Shown: piece after piece, positions 1-10,614 of the stretch
How the letters are laid out: every line of letters begins with the position of its first letter
Numbering within the stretch: the stretch's first letter is position 1
NCBI GenBank assembly: GCA_913030825.1
Contig: CAJWCU010000005.1
Span: 124,001 to 188,000 of the forward strand
DNA length: 64,000 bases
From: an uncultured Rhodospirillaceae bacterium
GTDB taxonomy: Bacteria; Pseudomonadota; Alphaproteobacteria; Rhodospirillales; Casp-alpha2
Direction: 5' to 3'
Notes under the pieces: model-generated
Databases searched by the model: none
Seen by the model: the letters and a program-made list of their open reading frames with translations, nothing else
Told to the model about the DNA's origin: nothing
Program-made: the position numbers and the translations under genes

Positions 1-1094
1 CGGGTCAACGCCAACATCATGCCGAAGCCGAAGGCGATGGCGATGGTGGACGACCCGCCGTAGGACACGAACGGCAGGGTCATGCCCTTGGGCGGGATCA
101 GGTGCAGGGTGGAGGCCAGGTTGATCATCGCCTGGACCGCGAATTGCACCAGCAGGCCCGCCGAGGCCAGCAGGATGAAAAGATTGTCGTCCTTGTAGGC
201 GCGGCTGAGCCCCCGCACGACCACGAAGGCGAAGATACCGACGATGGCAAGACAGACCAGAACACCGAATTCCTCGCCCGCGACAGCGAAGATGAAATCC
301 GTATGGGCATCGGGCAGGACTTCCTTGACCCGGCCTTCGCCCGGCCCGCGCCCGGTCAGCCCGCCGTTATGGAAGGCGTCGAGCGAGCGCATGACCTGGT
401 AGCCTTCGCCCGCCGAGGGATCGAAGAACCGGTCGACCCGGGCCTGTACGTGACCGAAAGTGAAGTAGGCGCCGACGCTGGCCGCCAGGAAGGCACAGCC
501 GATGCCCATGACCCAAACGATGGGCAGACCCGCCAGGAAGAACTGCACGCCCCAGACGGCGGCGACGACCATGGTCATGCCGACGTCGGGCTGCATCAAC
601 AACAACGCCGCCACCATCAGGAACAGGCCGGTGGCGACCAGATTGCCCGGATAGCCCTCGTGCAGACGGGCCTGGGCAAAGAACCAGGCGGCGGTCACGG
701 CCAGGGCCGGTTTAACGAATTCCGACGGCTGCAACGAGAACGCGCCCAGGCTGATCCAACGGGTCGCCCCCTTGATCTCGGGCCCGACGGCCAGCACCGC
801 GACCATCGCGACCATCGATCCGGCCAGGGTCGCCATGGCCAGGCGCCGCACGCCCTTGGGCGACAACAGCGAGACACAGACGACGACGAACAGGCCGAAG
901 GCCAGGAACAACACCTGCCGCCCGGCGAAGTAATAGGTATCGAGCCCCAGACGCGCCGCGACCGGCGGCGAGGCGGCCAGCGCCATCACCGCGCCCGTCA
1001 CGGCCAATGCCACGACGGCGGCCAAGTTCCAACGGTCGACGGTCCACCACCAGCGGGTCAGGATCGAATTGTCGGTCCGGGCGAGCGTGCTCAT
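1..1094 (-). CDS. ftsW: Lipid II polymerase/flippase-family cell division protein FtsW (3' end cut off)
   Basis: SEDS-family integral membrane glycosyltransferase that works with FtsI at the septum. It is absent from the ORF track because it runs off the left edge. I translated it from the ATG at 1094, which directly follows the murD TAG stop. About 364 codons are visible, with many hydrophobic segments, the SEDS motif GATRWI, and the C-terminal family signature PPKGMTLPFVSYGGSS near the edge. Only a short C-terminal tail should be missing, since FtsW is usually about 380 residues. It is the last visible gene of the division cluster. RodA is excluded mainly by its place directly after murD. 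Confidence 0.96.
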   Translation of the reverse strand, partial: MSTLARTDNSILTRWWWTVDRWNLAAVVALAVTGAVMALAASPPVAARLGLDTYYFAGRQVLFLAFGLFVVVCVSLLSPKGVRRLAMATLAGSMVAMVAVLAVGPEIKGATRWISLGAFSLQPSEFVKPALAVTAAWFFAQARLHEGYPGNLVATGLFLMVAALLLMQPDVGMTMVVAAVWGVQFFLAGLPIVWVMGIGCAFLAASVGAYFTFGHVQARVDRFFDPSAGEGYQVMRSLDAFHNGGLTGRGPGEGRVKEVLPDAHTDFIFAVAGEEFGVLVCLAIVGIFAFVVVRGLSRAYKDDNLFILLASAGLLVQFAVQAMINLASTLHLIPPKGMTLPFVSYGGSSTIAIAFGFGMMLALT

Positions 1095-2543
1095 CTAGGC
1101 GGTCTCCCCGTCCGGATTTCCATCACCGGCACGAAAGGCGTCGGCGGCTTCCATGGGATCGAGATGTTCGCCCGGCAGGGCCTCGACCGTTTCCTTGAAA
1201 AGATCGCCCCGGTCTTCAAAGCTTTTGAACTGATCCCAGGAGGCGCAGGCCGGCGACAGCAGAACGACCGGCTTGGCGGCCTTGTCTTTCTTCGCCTGAT
1301 CGAATGCCTGCTCAACGGCTTTGTCGACCGTGCCGGAAATGGTGAAGGGCACCTTGCCGTCCAATACCTGGCCGAAGCCCAGCGCGGCCTCGCCGACCAG
1401 GAACGCCTGGCGGATGCGCGGAAAGTAATCGCCCAGGCCGTCGATGCCGCCGTCTTTCGGGCGGCCGCCGGCGATCCAGTAGATATCGTCGTAGCAGGCC
1501 AGCGCCTTGGCGGCGGCGGCCCCGTTGGTCGCCTTGGAATCGTTGACGAAGGCGACGCCGTCGACGACCTCGACCGGTTCCTGGCGATGAACTAGGCCGG
1601 GATAGCTCTGCAGACAGGCCATGATGACCCGGCCCTCGACCCCGGCGCGGCGGCAGGCCGCATAGGCGGCGGCCGCGTTCTGCCAGTTGTGGCGGCCTTG
1701 CAACGACGGGATTTCCTTGAGGTCCGTGACCGGAACTTCCTGGCCGTCCATGTCGTCGACCAACACGCCGTTCACGACGTAGACGCCGCCGTGGATGCGT
1801 TTTTCGCCCGAGATCGGCACGACGACCTGATCGCCGACATCGGCCAGGTCTTCGTAGATCGCTTCGCAATGTTTGTCGTCGATGCCGATGATCGCCGATT
1901 TGGGATCGGTCTGGCGGTGGAAGATCTGGCGCTTGGCGGCGACATAGCCGTCCATGCCGCCGTGGCGGTCCAGGTGGTCCGCCGAGATGTTCAGAAGAAC
2001 CGCGATATCCCAGGTGATGGAGACCGTCAGGTCCAATTGATAGGACGACATCTCCAAGACGTAGGAGCCGCCTTCTTCCATGGGGTCGAGCGTCAGGGCC
2101 GCCGGTCCCAGGTTGCCGCCGATATCGGCCTCGCGGCCGCTGAGCTGCATGATATGGCCGATCAGCGCCGTGGTCGTCGATTTGCCGTTGGTCCCGGTGA
2201 TGCCGATGTAGGAGGCGTCGCGCTGGGCGCGGGCGAGAAGCTCGATATCGCAGACGATCTCCACGTCCGCCGCCTTGGCCAGGTTCACCACCGGATGCGG
2301 TTCGGGATGGTGCAACGGGATACCGGGGCTGAGCACCAACGTGGTCAGCTCCTTCCAGTTGCAGGTATAGAGATCGACCAGCGGGATGCCTTCTTCGCGG
2401 GCGCGCTGGCGGCTGTCCTCGTTATCGTCCCAGGCCCAGACCTCGGCGTCGCTTTCCATCAACGCCTTGCAGGTGGCCAGCCCGGATTTTCCGAGCCCCA
2501 GCACCGCGACGGGCATGTGATAGAAATAGAAGACGTCGATCAT
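1095..2543 (-). CDS. murD: UDP-N-acetylmuramoylalanine--D-glutamate ligase
   Basis: Cytoplasmic Mur ligase that adds D-Glu to UDP-MurNAc-L-Ala using ATP. The N-terminal Rossmann-like region has AVLGLGKSGLA at about residues 13-23. The ATP-binding P-loop is GITGTNGKSTTTALIGH near residue 115, and the central domain has the conserved SADHLDRHG stretch. The protein is 482 residues, slightly longer than the usual 440-460. The ATG at 2543 has GAGGGGG upstream and lies 13 nt after the mraY stop. The stop codon abuts the ftsW start. Confidence 0.97.
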   Translation of the reverse strand: MIDVFYFYHMPVAVLGLGKSGLATCKALMESDAEVWAWDDNEDSRQRAREEGIPLVDLYTCNWKELTTLVLSPGIPLHHPEPHPVVNLAKAADVEIVCDIELLARAQRDASYIGITGTNGKSTTTALIGHIMQLSGREADIGGNLGPAALTLDPMEEGGSYVLEMSSYQLDLTVSITWDIAVLLNISADHLDRHGGMDGYVAAKRQIFHRQTDPKSAIIGIDDKHCEAIYEDLADVGDQVVVPISGEKRIHGGVYVVNGVLVDDMDGQEVPVTDLKEIPSLQGRHNWQNAAAAYAACRRAGVEGRVIMACLQSYPGLVHRQEPVEVVDGVAFVNDSKATNGAAAAKALACYDDIYWIAGGRPKDGGIDGLGDYFPRIRQAFLVGEAALGFGQVLDGKVPFTISGTVDKAVEQAFDQAKKDKAAKPVVLLSPACASWDQFKSFEDRGDLFKETVEALPGEHLDPMEAADAFRAGDGNPDGETA

Positions 2544-2556
2544 GGCACTTGCCCCC

Positions 2557-3645
2557 TCACCGCAGTTTCAGGGTGGCAAGGCCCGCGAGGGCCAGGATGG
2601 AGGCGATGATCCAGAAACGGATGACGACGGTCGATTCCGCCCATCCCTTCTGTTCGAAATGATGGTGCAGCGGCGCCATGCGGAACACACGGCGGCCGGT
2701 CAGTTTGAACGAAATCACCTGAACGATGACGGAAACGGTCTCAAGCACGAACAGCCCGCCGACGATGGCCAGGACCAGTTCGTGTTTGGTGATGACGGCG
2801 ACGGCGCCCAACGCCCCGCCCAGCGACAGCGATCCCGTGTCGCCCATGAAGACTTTGGCCGGCGGCGCGTTGTACCAGAGGAAGCCCAGCGCGGCCCCGA
2901 CCAGCGATCCCAGGAACACGGCCAGTTCGCCCGAGCCGGGCACGTAATGCAGTTGCAGATAGTTCGCGAAAACGGCGTTGCCGACCAGATAAGCGATCAG
3001 CGCGAACACGCCCGATGCGATCATCACCGGCACGATGGCCAGGCCGTCCAGGCCGTCCGTCAGGTTCACGGAATTGGACGATCCGACCATGACGAAGCAG
3101 GCGAAGACGATGAAGAACCAGCTGAGATCGACCAACAGGTTCTTGAAGAACGGCAGGGCCAGCGTGGTCGCCAGCGGGTCCGGCAGATGGGCCGAGATGT
3201 AGAACGCGGCGACGGCGGCGATGGAGACCTGCATGATCAGCTTCAGCTTGCCGGGCAGGCCCTTGGAATTGCGCTTGGAGACCTTCAGGTAATCGTCGAG
3301 GAAGCCGATGACGCCATAGCCGACGGTCACGCCCAGCGCCGTCCAGACGAAACCGTTGGTCAGGTCCATCCACAACAATGTCGCGAAGACCGAGGCCATC
3401 AGGATCAGCAGGCCGCCCATGGTCGGCGTGCCCTGCTTGGTGATCAGATGGCTTTCGGGGCCGTCGTCGCGGATCGGCTGGCCGCCTTTCTGCCGGGCCT
3501 TCAACAGCTCGATCAAGACCGGGCCGATCATGAAGCTGATGACCAACGCCGTGATGACGGCGCCGCCCGTGCGGAAGGTGAGGTAGCGGAACACGTTGAG
3601 AACCGCGAACTCGTCGGCCATGGGGAAAAGGATTTGGTACAGCAT
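2557..3645 (-). CDS. mraY: Phospho-N-acetylmuramoyl-pentapeptide-transferase
   Basis: Polytopic inner-membrane enzyme that transfers phospho-MurNAc-pentapeptide to undecaprenyl phosphate to make lipid I. The length (362 residues) is typical. Family motifs visible are the TPTMGG segment, [10 protein letters not shown] with the catalytic aspartates, [11 protein letters not shown] and the histidine loop [11 protein letters not shown]. About ten hydrophobic segments are apparent. It lies between murF (stop at 3654) and murD, in the usual order. Confidence 0.98.
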   Translation of the reverse strand: MLYQILFPMADEFAVLNVFRYLTFRTGGAVITALVISFMIGPVLIELLKARQKGGQPIRDDGPESHLITKQGTPTMGGLLILMASVFATLLWMDLTNGFVWTALGVTVGYGVIGFLDDYLKVSKRNSKGLPGKLKLIMQVSIAAVAAFYISAHLPDPLATTLALPFFKNLLVDLSWFFIVFACFVMVGSSNSVNLTDGLDGLAIVPVMIASGVFALIAYLVGNAVFANYLQLHYVPGSGELAVFLGSLVGAALGFLWYNAPPAKVFMGDTGSLSLGGALGAVAVITKHELVLAIVGGLFVLETVSVIVQVISFKLTGRRVFRMAPLHHHFEQKGWAESTVVIRFWIIASILALAGLATLKLR

Positions 3646-3653
3646 ATCCTGGC

Positions 3654-5123
3654 CTACTCCCCGTTCACGGCGCGGCCATGACCGCGCCCGCCGTTGCCGC
3701 GGAAATCGTGGTTTTCGCCGAGCGCCGTCAGCGCCTCGACCACCTTGCCCATGCGCGAGCCGTAGGAGCCCTTGACCAGGACCACATCGCCCGCCCGCAC
3801 GGCCGAGGCGACGAGCGGCGCCAGTTGCTCGGACGTTTCCGCATGGCCGCCCCGCATGTCGCGCGGCAGCGCATCGAAAAGCGCCCCCATGCCGGGGCCC
3901 GCCGTGAACACGGTATCGATCCCCCGCGCGGCCAGCGGTTCGGCCAATCCGCGATGCAGGTCGTCTGATTTGTCACCCAGTTCCAGCATGTCGCCGAGCA
4001 CGGCGATGCGCCGCCCGCCGGAGGCGACCTCGCCCGCCGACAACACTTCGATCGCGGCGACGACGGCGACGGGGCTGGCGTTGTAGCTTTCGTCGATCAA
4101 GGTCATTTCGCCCCCGTCCAGCGGCACGGCCAGGCGGTTGCCCCGGCCCTTCGGCGCGGCGACGCGGGCCAACATGGCGGCCGCGATTTCCAGGTCCGTA
4201 TCCATGGCCTTGGCGGCGGCGAGCACGCCCAGGCTGTTCATCACCCAATGGCTGCCCGGCACGCCGACGCGGTAGCGCAGGTCCCGACCCGCGACATTGA
4301 CCTGCACCGAGGTGCCGAGGCCATCGGCGCGACTGTCGATCACGCGGACGTCGGCTTTCGCATGCGCACCAAAGGACAGGACGGTCGCGACCCCGGCCCG
4401 ACGCGCGGCGGCGGCGAGACGGTCGAACATCGCATTGTCACGGTTCAGCACAGCGGTCCCGCCGTCGACGAGACCGTCGAAGATTTCCGCCTTGGCGTCG
4501 GCGATATCCTCGACGCTGTCGAAAAACTCGCTATGGACCAGTTCGATGGTGGTGATCAGCGCGACATGCGGGCGCGCCATGTTCGAGAGCGGACGAATTT
4601 CGCCCGGATGGTTCATGCCCATTTCCAGGACCGCGTAATTTGCCTCGATCGGCATGCGGGCCAGGGTCAACGGCAGGCCCCAGTGATTGTTCAAATTGCC
4701 CTGGGTCGCATGGGCCTCGCCCTGGCGTTCCAGGATCATGGCCAAGGCTTCCTTGGTGCCGGTCTTGCCGACGCTGCCGGTGACGGCGCAAATCTTGGCC
4801 TTGGACCGGTCACGGGCGACGCGGCCCAGGTCGTTCAGCGCCTGGGTCGTGTCATCGACGCGCAGGCCCGGTGTGTAGGCCGGGGCATCCTTGAAATCGC
4901 GGCGCAGGACGGCACCCGAGGCGCCCTTTTCAAAAGCCTGGGCGACATGGGCATGACCGTCCGAGGCAACGCCCTGGATCGCGACGAACAGATCGCCCGG
5001 CTTCAACGTCCGGGTATCGATGGACACACCCGTCGCCTGCCATTCACCGACCGGCGTGCCTTCCGTCGCGGCGGCGGCGGCGCCGGCGTTCCACAGGACG
5101 AAGGGCGCTTTCTTCATGCCCAT
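3654..5123 (-). CDS. murF: UDP-N-acetylmuramoyl-tripeptide--D-alanyl-D-alanine ligase
   Basis: Cytoplasmic Mur ligase that adds D-Ala-D-Ala to UDP-MurNAc-tripeptide. The N-terminal substrate domain contains [16 protein letters not shown]. The P-loop is [15 protein letters not shown], and a later ligase segment reads DESYNASP. The 489-residue length fits. The ATG at 5123 has GGGGAGGG about 8 nt upstream; a second ATG two codons in is possible. The gap to the murE stop is 3 nt, so translational coupling is likely. Confidence 0.97.
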   Translation of the reverse strand: MGMKKAPFVLWNAGAAAAATEGTPVGEWQATGVSIDTRTLKPGDLFVAIQGVASDGHAHVAQAFEKGASGAVLRRDFKDAPAYTPGLRVDDTTQALNDLGRVARDRSKAKICAVTGSVGKTGTKEALAMILERQGEAHATQGNLNNHWGLPLTLARMPIEANYAVLEMGMNHPGEIRPLSNMARPHVALITTIELVHSEFFDSVEDIADAKAEIFDGLVDGGTAVLNRDNAMFDRLAAAARRAGVATVLSFGAHAKADVRVIDSRADGLGTSVQVNVAGRDLRYRVGVPGSHWVMNSLGVLAAAKAMDTDLEIAAAMLARVAAPKGRGNRLAVPLDGGEMTLIDESYNASPVAVVAAIEVLSAGEVASGGRRIAVLGDMLELGDKSDDLHRGLAEPLAARGIDTVFTAGPGMGALFDALPRDMRGGHAETSEQLAPLVASAVRAGDVVLVKGSYGSRMGKVVEALTALGENHDFRGNGGRGHGRAVNGE

Positions 5124-5126
5124 GGC

Positions 5127-6605
5127 TCAGCCCTCCCCATCGCGGGTGAGGCCCGCGATGGCGGCGCGGGCCGCTTCACGGTCGTCGAAGGGAAGAATGC
5201 GTTTGCCGACGATCTGGCCGCGTTCGTGGCCCTTGCCGGCGATCACCAGCACGTCGCCGGCGGCCAGGCCGGCAACGGCGGTCTCGATGGCTTCCGCCCG
5301 GTCGCCGATCTCGCTGGCGCCGGGGGCGGCGGCCATGATTTCGGCGCGGATAACCGCCGGGTCTTCGGTACGCGGATTGTCGTCGGTGACGATGACCCGG
5401 TCGGCTAGGTCCGTGGCGATGCGACCCATTTCCGGGCGCTTGCCCTTGTCCCGGTTCCCGCCGCAGCCGATCACGGCGACCAGCGCGCCCGCCGTATGGG
5501 GGCGCAGCGCCGACAGGACGTTTTCCAGGGCATCCGGCGTATGGGCGTAGTCGACATAGACGACCGCGCCTTCCGGCGTTTCGCCGATCCATTCCATGCG
5601 GCCCGGCGCGCCGGTCAGGCTTTCCAAGGCTTTCAAGGCGGCCGCCGCCTCGGTCCCCGTGACCTCGGCCAGGCCCAGCGCGCAAAGTGCGTTCATCGCC
5701 TGGAAATGGCCTGCCAGGGGCAGGAACAGGCTGTGCTCGACCCCGTCGACCAACAGACCCAGGTGCTGGCCCTTGGCCTCGGGACGGGTCGAGAGAAGCT
5801 TAATATCGACGCCGCGCTCGCCATACGTCCGGACCCGCAGGTGCCGCGCCTGGGCGGCGGCGATCATGTCCGGTCCGTGCGGGTCGTCGGCGTTGATCAC
5901 GGCGGCGCCGCCGTCGACGATCAGATCGTCGAACAGGCGCCGCTTGGCGGCCAGATAGGCATCGACGCTGCCGTGATAATCCAGGTGGTCGCGGCTAAGA
6001 TTGGTGAAAGCGCCCGCGTTGATCCGCAGGCCGTCCAGGCGATGTTGATCGAGGCCATGGCTGGAGGCTTCCAGCGCCAAGTGATCGACGCCGTTTTCCG
6101 CCAGATGGGCCAAATCCGCATGCAGGTCCGCCGGGTCCGGCGTGGTCAGGCCGTCGTCCCGCGCGAACACGTCCGACTGAATGCCCAGGGTGCCGGCGCT
6201 GGCCGCTTCGTATCCGGCCGATTTCCAGATTTGACGCAGGAAACCCGCGACCGAGGTCTTGCCGTTGGTGCCGGTGACGGCGGCAACGCAATCCGGCTGG
6301 CGCGGATAGAACCGCGCCGCCAGCAGGGCATAGCGGCGGCGTGGGTTGTCCGTGTCGAGGACCGGTGTGGTTTCATATCCGGCGGGCAATCGGGTCCCCG
6401 GCGGCGCCAGGATGGCGGCGGCGCCCCGTGCCAGGGCGTCGGCGATGTAGTCGCGCCCGTCATTGGTCGTTCCCGGAATGGCAGCGAACAGGAAACCGGG
6501 CGCGACCCGGCGCGAATCACAGGTCACGCCCGTGATCTCCGGGTTCGCCGGTCCTTCCGGCGGGGTGCTGATCGTTTCGTTCACCCACATATCACTGAGC
6601 CGCAC
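5127..6605 (-). CDS. murE: UDP-N-acetylmuramoyl-L-alanyl-D-glutamate--2,6-diaminopimelate ligase
   Basis: Cytoplasmic Mur ligase that adds the third stem-peptide residue. The P-loop is AVTGTNGKTSVAGF. The C-terminal DNPRTEDP contains the DNPR signature of the meso-diaminopimelate-adding subfamily, so the peptidoglycan is predicted to be DAP type. The length is 492 residues. The start is a GTG at 6605 with GGAG about 7 nt upstream, 4 nt after the ftsI stop. Confidence 0.97.
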   Translation of the reverse strand: MRLSDMWVNETISTPPEGPANPEITGVTCDSRRVAPGFLFAAIPGTTNDGRDYIADALARGAAAILAPPGTRLPAGYETTPVLDTDNPRRRYALLAARFYPRQPDCVAAVTGTNGKTSVAGFLRQIWKSAGYEAASAGTLGIQSDVFARDDGLTTPDPADLHADLAHLAENGVDHLALEASSHGLDQHRLDGLRINAGAFTNLSRDHLDYHGSVDAYLAAKRRLFDDLIVDGGAAVINADDPHGPDMIAAAQARHLRVRTYGERGVDIKLLSTRPEAKGQHLGLLVDGVEHSLFLPLAGHFQAMNALCALGLAEVTGTEAAAALKALESLTGAPGRMEWIGETPEGAVVYVDYAHTPDALENVLSALRPHTAGALVAVIGCGGNRDKGKRPEMGRIATDLADRVIVTDDNPRTEDPAVIRAEIMAAAPGASEIGDRAEAIETAVAGLAAGDVLVIAGKGHERGQIVGKRILPFDDREAARAAIAGLTRDGEG

Positions 6606-6609
6606 GCAC

Positions 6610-8385
6610 CTACTCCGGTTGACGGGAAAGGGTTTCGATCTTTTTCGCGGCCGCCGGTTTCAGCGCCGCCTCGATTTCGTTGACGTCGTCCGGCAGGTCC
6701 TTGGCCGCCGCCAGACGCGGCATGCCGTACTCAGGCGACATGCCCATGATCCCGGCGGTGCGCTGGACGATGCGCCCGACCGCCGGGGCCGCGACCCATC
6801 CTCCCGTGGCATAGCCGAAGGTTTTCTTTGTGCCCTTGGGTTCGTCCACGACGACGCAGACCACGTAACGGGGCGCGTGGATCGGGAAGGCGCCGACGAA
6901 GGACGCGATATTGGCCTTGTCGGAATAGCCGCCCGCCTTGGGCTTTTCCGCCGTGCCTGTCTTGCCGCCGATCAAATAGCCGTCGGCTTCCTTTTCGGCG
7001 TTCTTGCCGGTGCCGCGGCTGACGACCAGGCGCATCAGGCCGCGCATCTTGGCCGAGGTATCGGCCGAGAACACGCGCGAGCCCGGGATGCCTTCCGGGG
7101 CGTCCTGCCTGATCAGGGTGGTCGGGCGGCGGATGCCGCCGTTGACCGTGGCGGCGATGGCGTTGGCCAGCTGCACCGGCGTCACCGAGATACCGTGACC
7201 GTAGGAAATGGTCACCGTATTGATCTCGCGCCAGGTGGCTGGATACATAGGGTGACCTACCTCAGGCAACTCAACGGGGGACGGACGCAGGAGGCCGAGC
7301 CGCCCAAGGTAGGTCTTTTGGGCTTTCGCGCCCACATCGAGGGCCATTTTGGCTGCCCCGATATTCGATGAATGGATGAGGATCTCCGGCACGCTGAGCC
7401 AGCGGTTCTGGGCGTGATAGTCGGAGATCGAATAACGCGCCACGCGGAACGGCTTGGACGCGTCGTAGCCGCCGGAAATCGGCACGACACCGGCGTCCAG
7501 CGCCATGGCGGCGGTCAGAAGCTTGAACACCGAGCCCATTTCATAGACGCCCTTGGTCGCCCGGTTGAAACCGGCCTCGCCCAGCAGTTCCACAGGGCGG
7601 TTGGGGTCAAAATCGGGCAGTGAGACCATGGCCACCAGCTCGGACGTATTGGCGTCCATCACGATGGCGGTACCGCCGAGGGCGGAGAATTCCTTGACTG
7701 TGTCGGACAGGACCTCGTGTGCGATGGCCTGCACCCGGACGTCGATGGACAGCTTCAGCGGATCGCCGCCGCCGGTCAGGCGCGTTTCGAAATGGCGCTC
7801 GATCCCCGCCGTACCGCGGCCGTCGATGTCGGTGACGCCCAAGGTATGGGCCAACAGGCGGCCCTGGGGATAGACCCGCCGCTCACCCCGTTCGAACTGA
7901 ATGCCCGGCAGGCCCAGACGGTGGACCTCGTAATGCTGTTCCGGCGTCAGGTTGCGTTTCAGGTAGACGAAGCGCCCGCGCGACGAAAGGCGCTTTTCCA
8001 ATCGCTCGCGGTCCAGATCCGGCAGGACGCGGACCAGCTTGTCCGCCGTTTCCTGCACGTCCAGAACATGTTTCGGATCGGCATAGAGCGAGACCGCCGG
8101 CAACGACGTCGCGACGACGATGCCGTTGCGGTCGACGATATCGGCGCGTTCCTGAACCGGGGCCTGGGGATTGACGGAATGGGCCAGGCGCGGTTCGGCC
8201 CGGTCGGCGAACAGGGTCAAATCGACGACCCGCCAACCCAAGGCCATGAAGGCCATGGAAATGACCAGGCCGGTAACCAGCAGGCGCGAGCGCCCGGTTT
8301 CCAGCGCCTCGGCGGCGCGGCCCGTGGGGCCACCCCGGCCGCGCGCGAATTCAAACAGGTCGCCTTGCATCATCGCGGAGATCAT
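6610..8385 (-). CDS. ftsI: Peptidoglycan D,D-transpeptidase FtsI (penicillin-binding protein 3)
   Basis: Septal class B penicillin-binding protein that cross-links peptidoglycan. It has a cytoplasmic N-terminus, one membrane segment (about residues 34-55, LLVTGLVISMAFMALGW), a PBP dimerisation domain, and a transpeptidase domain. Active-site motifs are SVFK (in MGSVFKLLTAAM), SSN (in IHSSNIGAAK) and KTGT (in GGKTGTAEKP). The 591-residue length is typical. The start overlaps the ftsL stop as ATGA. Confidence 0.97.
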   Translation of the reverse strand: MISAMMQGDLFEFARGRGGPTGRAAEALETGRSRLLVTGLVISMAFMALGWRVVDLTLFADRAEPRLAHSVNPQAPVQERADIVDRNGIVVATSLPAVSLYADPKHVLDVQETADKLVRVLPDLDRERLEKRLSSRGRFVYLKRNLTPEQHYEVHRLGLPGIQFERGERRVYPQGRLLAHTLGVTDIDGRGTAGIERHFETRLTGGGDPLKLSIDVRVQAIAHEVLSDTVKEFSALGGTAIVMDANTSELVAMVSLPDFDPNRPVELLGEAGFNRATKGVYEMGSVFKLLTAAMALDAGVVPISGGYDASKPFRVARYSISDYHAQNRWLSVPEILIHSSNIGAAKMALDVGAKAQKTYLGRLGLLRPSPVELPEVGHPMYPATWREINTVTISYGHGISVTPVQLANAIAATVNGGIRRPTTLIRQDAPEGIPGSRVFSADTSAKMRGLMRLVVSRGTGKNAEKEADGYLIGGKTGTAEKPKAGGYSDKANIASFVGAFPIHAPRYVVCVVVDEPKGTKKTFGYATGGWVAAPAVGRIVQRTAGIMGMSPEYGMPRLAAAKDLPDDVNEIEAALKPAAAKKIETLSRQPE

Positions 8386-8870
8386 CGTGTCGCCTCCTTC
8401 AACGGCGTCGGCGTCAGGCCGAGGGCCCGGCGGATCGCGGGCAAAGCGTCCTCAACCGTGCGCTCGGTCGCGGCCTGTGTCGGCTGGGCAACGGTGGGTG
8501 CGGGGACGGGCATCGGCGCGGGTGCGCTCATCGCCGGCGCGGACTTGGGCGACGGGGCCTCGGCGACCTCACTCTTCTCGGCCGCCTCGACCATGGGCCG
8601 CCAGGGAATTTCCTCGACGGTGCCGAGTTGCTTGGTGCCGATGGGCTCGAGCCCGAGATAGCGTTCCGACAGCATGCGCAGGCGCTGCGGATCGTTGAGA
8701 TGCGCCCATTCGGCCTGCAGCACATGAACGGCGCGGCTGTCGCGCGAAATGTCGCGGTTCAGCGCGTCGAGCTGATCTTCCAGGTCCTGGACCTGATAGC
8801 TGATCATGAACAGCCCCAGCGACATGAAGCCCGCGAGGATCAGGGCGAGGATGGTGGTGCGTTTGCTCAT
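8382..8870 (-). CDS. ftsL: Cell division protein FtsL-like
   Basis: Small bitopic division protein assigned from position and architecture. It has a short cytoplasmic end, one membrane helix (about residues 7-24, TILALILAGFMSLGLFMI), then a coiled-coil-prone stretch (QVQDLEDQLDALNRDI) and the segment ERYLGLEPIGTKQL. FtsL sequences are poorly conserved, so synteny carries much of the call. The C-terminal 70 residues are rich in Pro and Ala and make it longer (162 residues) than enterobacterial FtsL. It overlaps ftsI by 4 nt. Confidence 0.85.
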   Translation of the reverse strand: MSKRTTILALILAGFMSLGLFMISYQVQDLEDQLDALNRDISRDSRAVHVLQAEWAHLNDPQRLRMLSERYLGLEPIGTKQLGTVEEIPWRPMVEAAEKSEVAEAPSPKSAPAMSAPAPMPVPAPTVAQPTQAATERTVEDALPAIRRALGLTPTPLKEATR

Positions 8871-8883
8871 ATCCCGGCCCTCC

Positions 8884-9873
8884 TCATGCCGCCGCCCGGG
8901 CGGGGGCGTCGGTGCGCTCGGCCCAGCGCAGGCGGGCGGAGCGGGCGCGCGGATTGGCGCGGGTTTCGGCCTCGCCCGGCTTGACCGTGCCGCGCTTGAT
9001 CAGGGTGAAGGTCGGGGCGGCCTGCTTGCCCGGCAGGTCCGGCATATGCCGCGACGGCCGGGGGCCGGAACCGGAACGGTCGCGCAGGAATTCCTTTACC
9101 GCGCGGTCTTCCAGGGAATGGAAAGAAACGACGGCAAGACGCCCGCCGGGCGCCAGCAAGGCTTCCGCCCCGGCCAGCCCCCGGACCAGTTCGCCCAGTT
9201 CGTCGTTCACATAGATACGGAGTGCTTGGAACGTGCGGGTCGCCGGATCGATACCGTCCTTGGATTTGCGGACGACGCTGCGAACCAGATCGGCCAGTTC
9301 CTCGGTGCGGGTGATCGGCGCCTTGTCGCGCAGTTCGATGATGGCGCTGGCGACGCGGCGGGACGCCCGCTCCTCGCCGTACTTATAGATAAGATCGGCC
9401 AGTTCCTTTTCGGCCAACGTGTTGACCACGTCGGCGGCACTCATGCTGTCGTGGCTCAGACGGCCGTCGCCTTCCATGCGCATGTCCAGCGGCCCGTCGG
9501 CACGGAAGGAAAACCCGCGCGCCGGATCGTCCAGTTGCATGGAGGACACGCCCAGATCCAGCGCCACGCCGTCGATCCGTTCGACCCCGACGCTGGTCAG
9601 AAGCTCACGCATGTCGCCGAAGCGCCCGGCCAGCACCGTCAAGCGGCCCGGAAATTCGCGCCGCATATCGGCGCCGATGCTCTGCGCCAAGGGATCGCGG
9701 TCGATACCCCAGACGGTGCAATCGGCGGCCTCCAGCAACGCGCGGGAATAGCCGCCGGCGCCGAAGGTCGCATCGACATAGACGCCGCCGTCTTTCGGGG
9801 CGAGCGCTTCCAGGACCTCGGTCAGCATGACAGAGGAATGCATCACCGGGGAGGGACGGGACATATCAGCCAT
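8884..9873 (-). CDS. rsmH: 16S rRNA (cytosine(1402)-N(4))-methyltransferase
   Basis: SAM-dependent methyltransferase (formerly MraW) acting on the ribosomal decoding centre. The SAM-binding signature is [15 protein letters not shown] near the N-terminus, followed by [28 protein letters not shown] and the C-terminal [15 protein letters not shown] are family hallmarks. I chose the ATG at 9873 because GGAGGA lies about 6 nt upstream. It overlaps the mraZ end slightly; the ATG at 9864, just after the mraZ stop, is the alternative. Confidence 0.96.
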   Translation of the reverse strand: MADMSRPSPVMHSSVMLTEVLEALAPKDGGVYVDATFGAGGYSRALLEAADCTVWGIDRDPLAQSIGADMRREFPGRLTVLAGRFGDMRELLTSVGVERIDGVALDLGVSSMQLDDPARGFSFRADGPLDMRMEGDGRLSHDSMSAADVVNTLAEKELADLIYKYGEERASRRVASAIIELRDKAPITRTEELADLVRSVVRKSKDGIDPATRTFQALRIYVNDELGELVRGLAGAEALLAPGGRLAVVSFHSLEDRAVKEFLRDRSGSGPRPSRHMPDLPGKQAAPTFTLIKRGTVKPGEAETRANPRARSARLRWAERTDAPARAAA

Positions 9874-10372
9874 CACCGTCCTCCCCGGCGGATGCGCCTG
9901 GCCGTTTCGGAATTTTCAAGGTCATGTTGCGGGCCTTGGCGCGCTCGAAGGCGTCGCCGCGCTGCGCCTCATAGGCGGCAGGCTCCCACATCAGCATGCG
10001 TTGGCCACGGCCGACGAACAGGACTTCGTCCTTGATGCCGGCGAAATCGCGCAGGTCGTCGGTCAGGACGATGCGGCCTTCCGGATCCATGGGCAGCTCG
10101 CGGGCGTTTTCCAGGATCACGGCGGCCAGGTCGTCCTGGTCGTCGGAGAACAGGTCTAGGTCTTCCAGCCCTTCGGCGACGCGCGTCATGAAGGCTTCGT
10201 CGCAGGCTTCCAGGGCCGGGTATTTAAAAGAGGGGAACGCGTAGAGACCGGTGAAGGCTTCGGCATCGGCTTCGGCACGGCTCCGTGAGAGAGCCGCGCG
10301 GAAGGGCTTGGGTACGCTGACCCGTCCCTTCCTGTCGATCTTGTTGACGTGCCGTCCAACCAGCAGCGCCAC
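9866..10372 (-). CDS. mraZ: Transcriptional regulator MraZ
   Basis: DNA-binding regulator with two AbrB-like MraZ domains, normally the first gene of the mra/dcw cluster. The conserved opening is [24 protein letters not shown]; the second copy has [16 protein letters not shown]. The ORF track extends 128 residues upstream, but that part is low-complexity Arg/Gly and unlike the family. I place the start at the GTG at 10372, with AAGGGGG about 5 nt upstream, giving 168 residues. MraZ usually represses its own operon through tandem TGGG boxes, and such an array lies upstream at 10615-10690. Confidence 0.93.
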   Translation of the reverse strand: MALLVGRHVNKIDRKGRVSVPKPFRAALSRSRAEADAEAFTGLYAFPSFKYPALEACDEAFMTRVAEGLEDLDLFSDDQDDLAAVILENARELPMDPEGRIVLTDDLRDFAGIKDEVLFVGRGQRMLMWEPAAYEAQRGDAFERAKARNMTLKIPKRPGASAGEDGDG

Positions 10373-10614
10373 GGCTACCCCCTTCGGGCTTTCACCCAAA
10401 TCCCAAATCGCGGTTCTGATCGCGCCACCTCCGCGACGCCGTCCCCGCACCCGTCCGTCCGCCCGGACCAAAGCCGCCGAATCTCCCGCGATTCCCCTGC
10501 GGGATGAATTCACCAACCAAGCCCGTGGGCCGTGCCTTCGCCCCGGAAATCCGCCGTATCCCTTGGGAAAAGCGGCCTTCCGGCGCCCGAAAACACTGCG
10601 CCATTCACGCACTT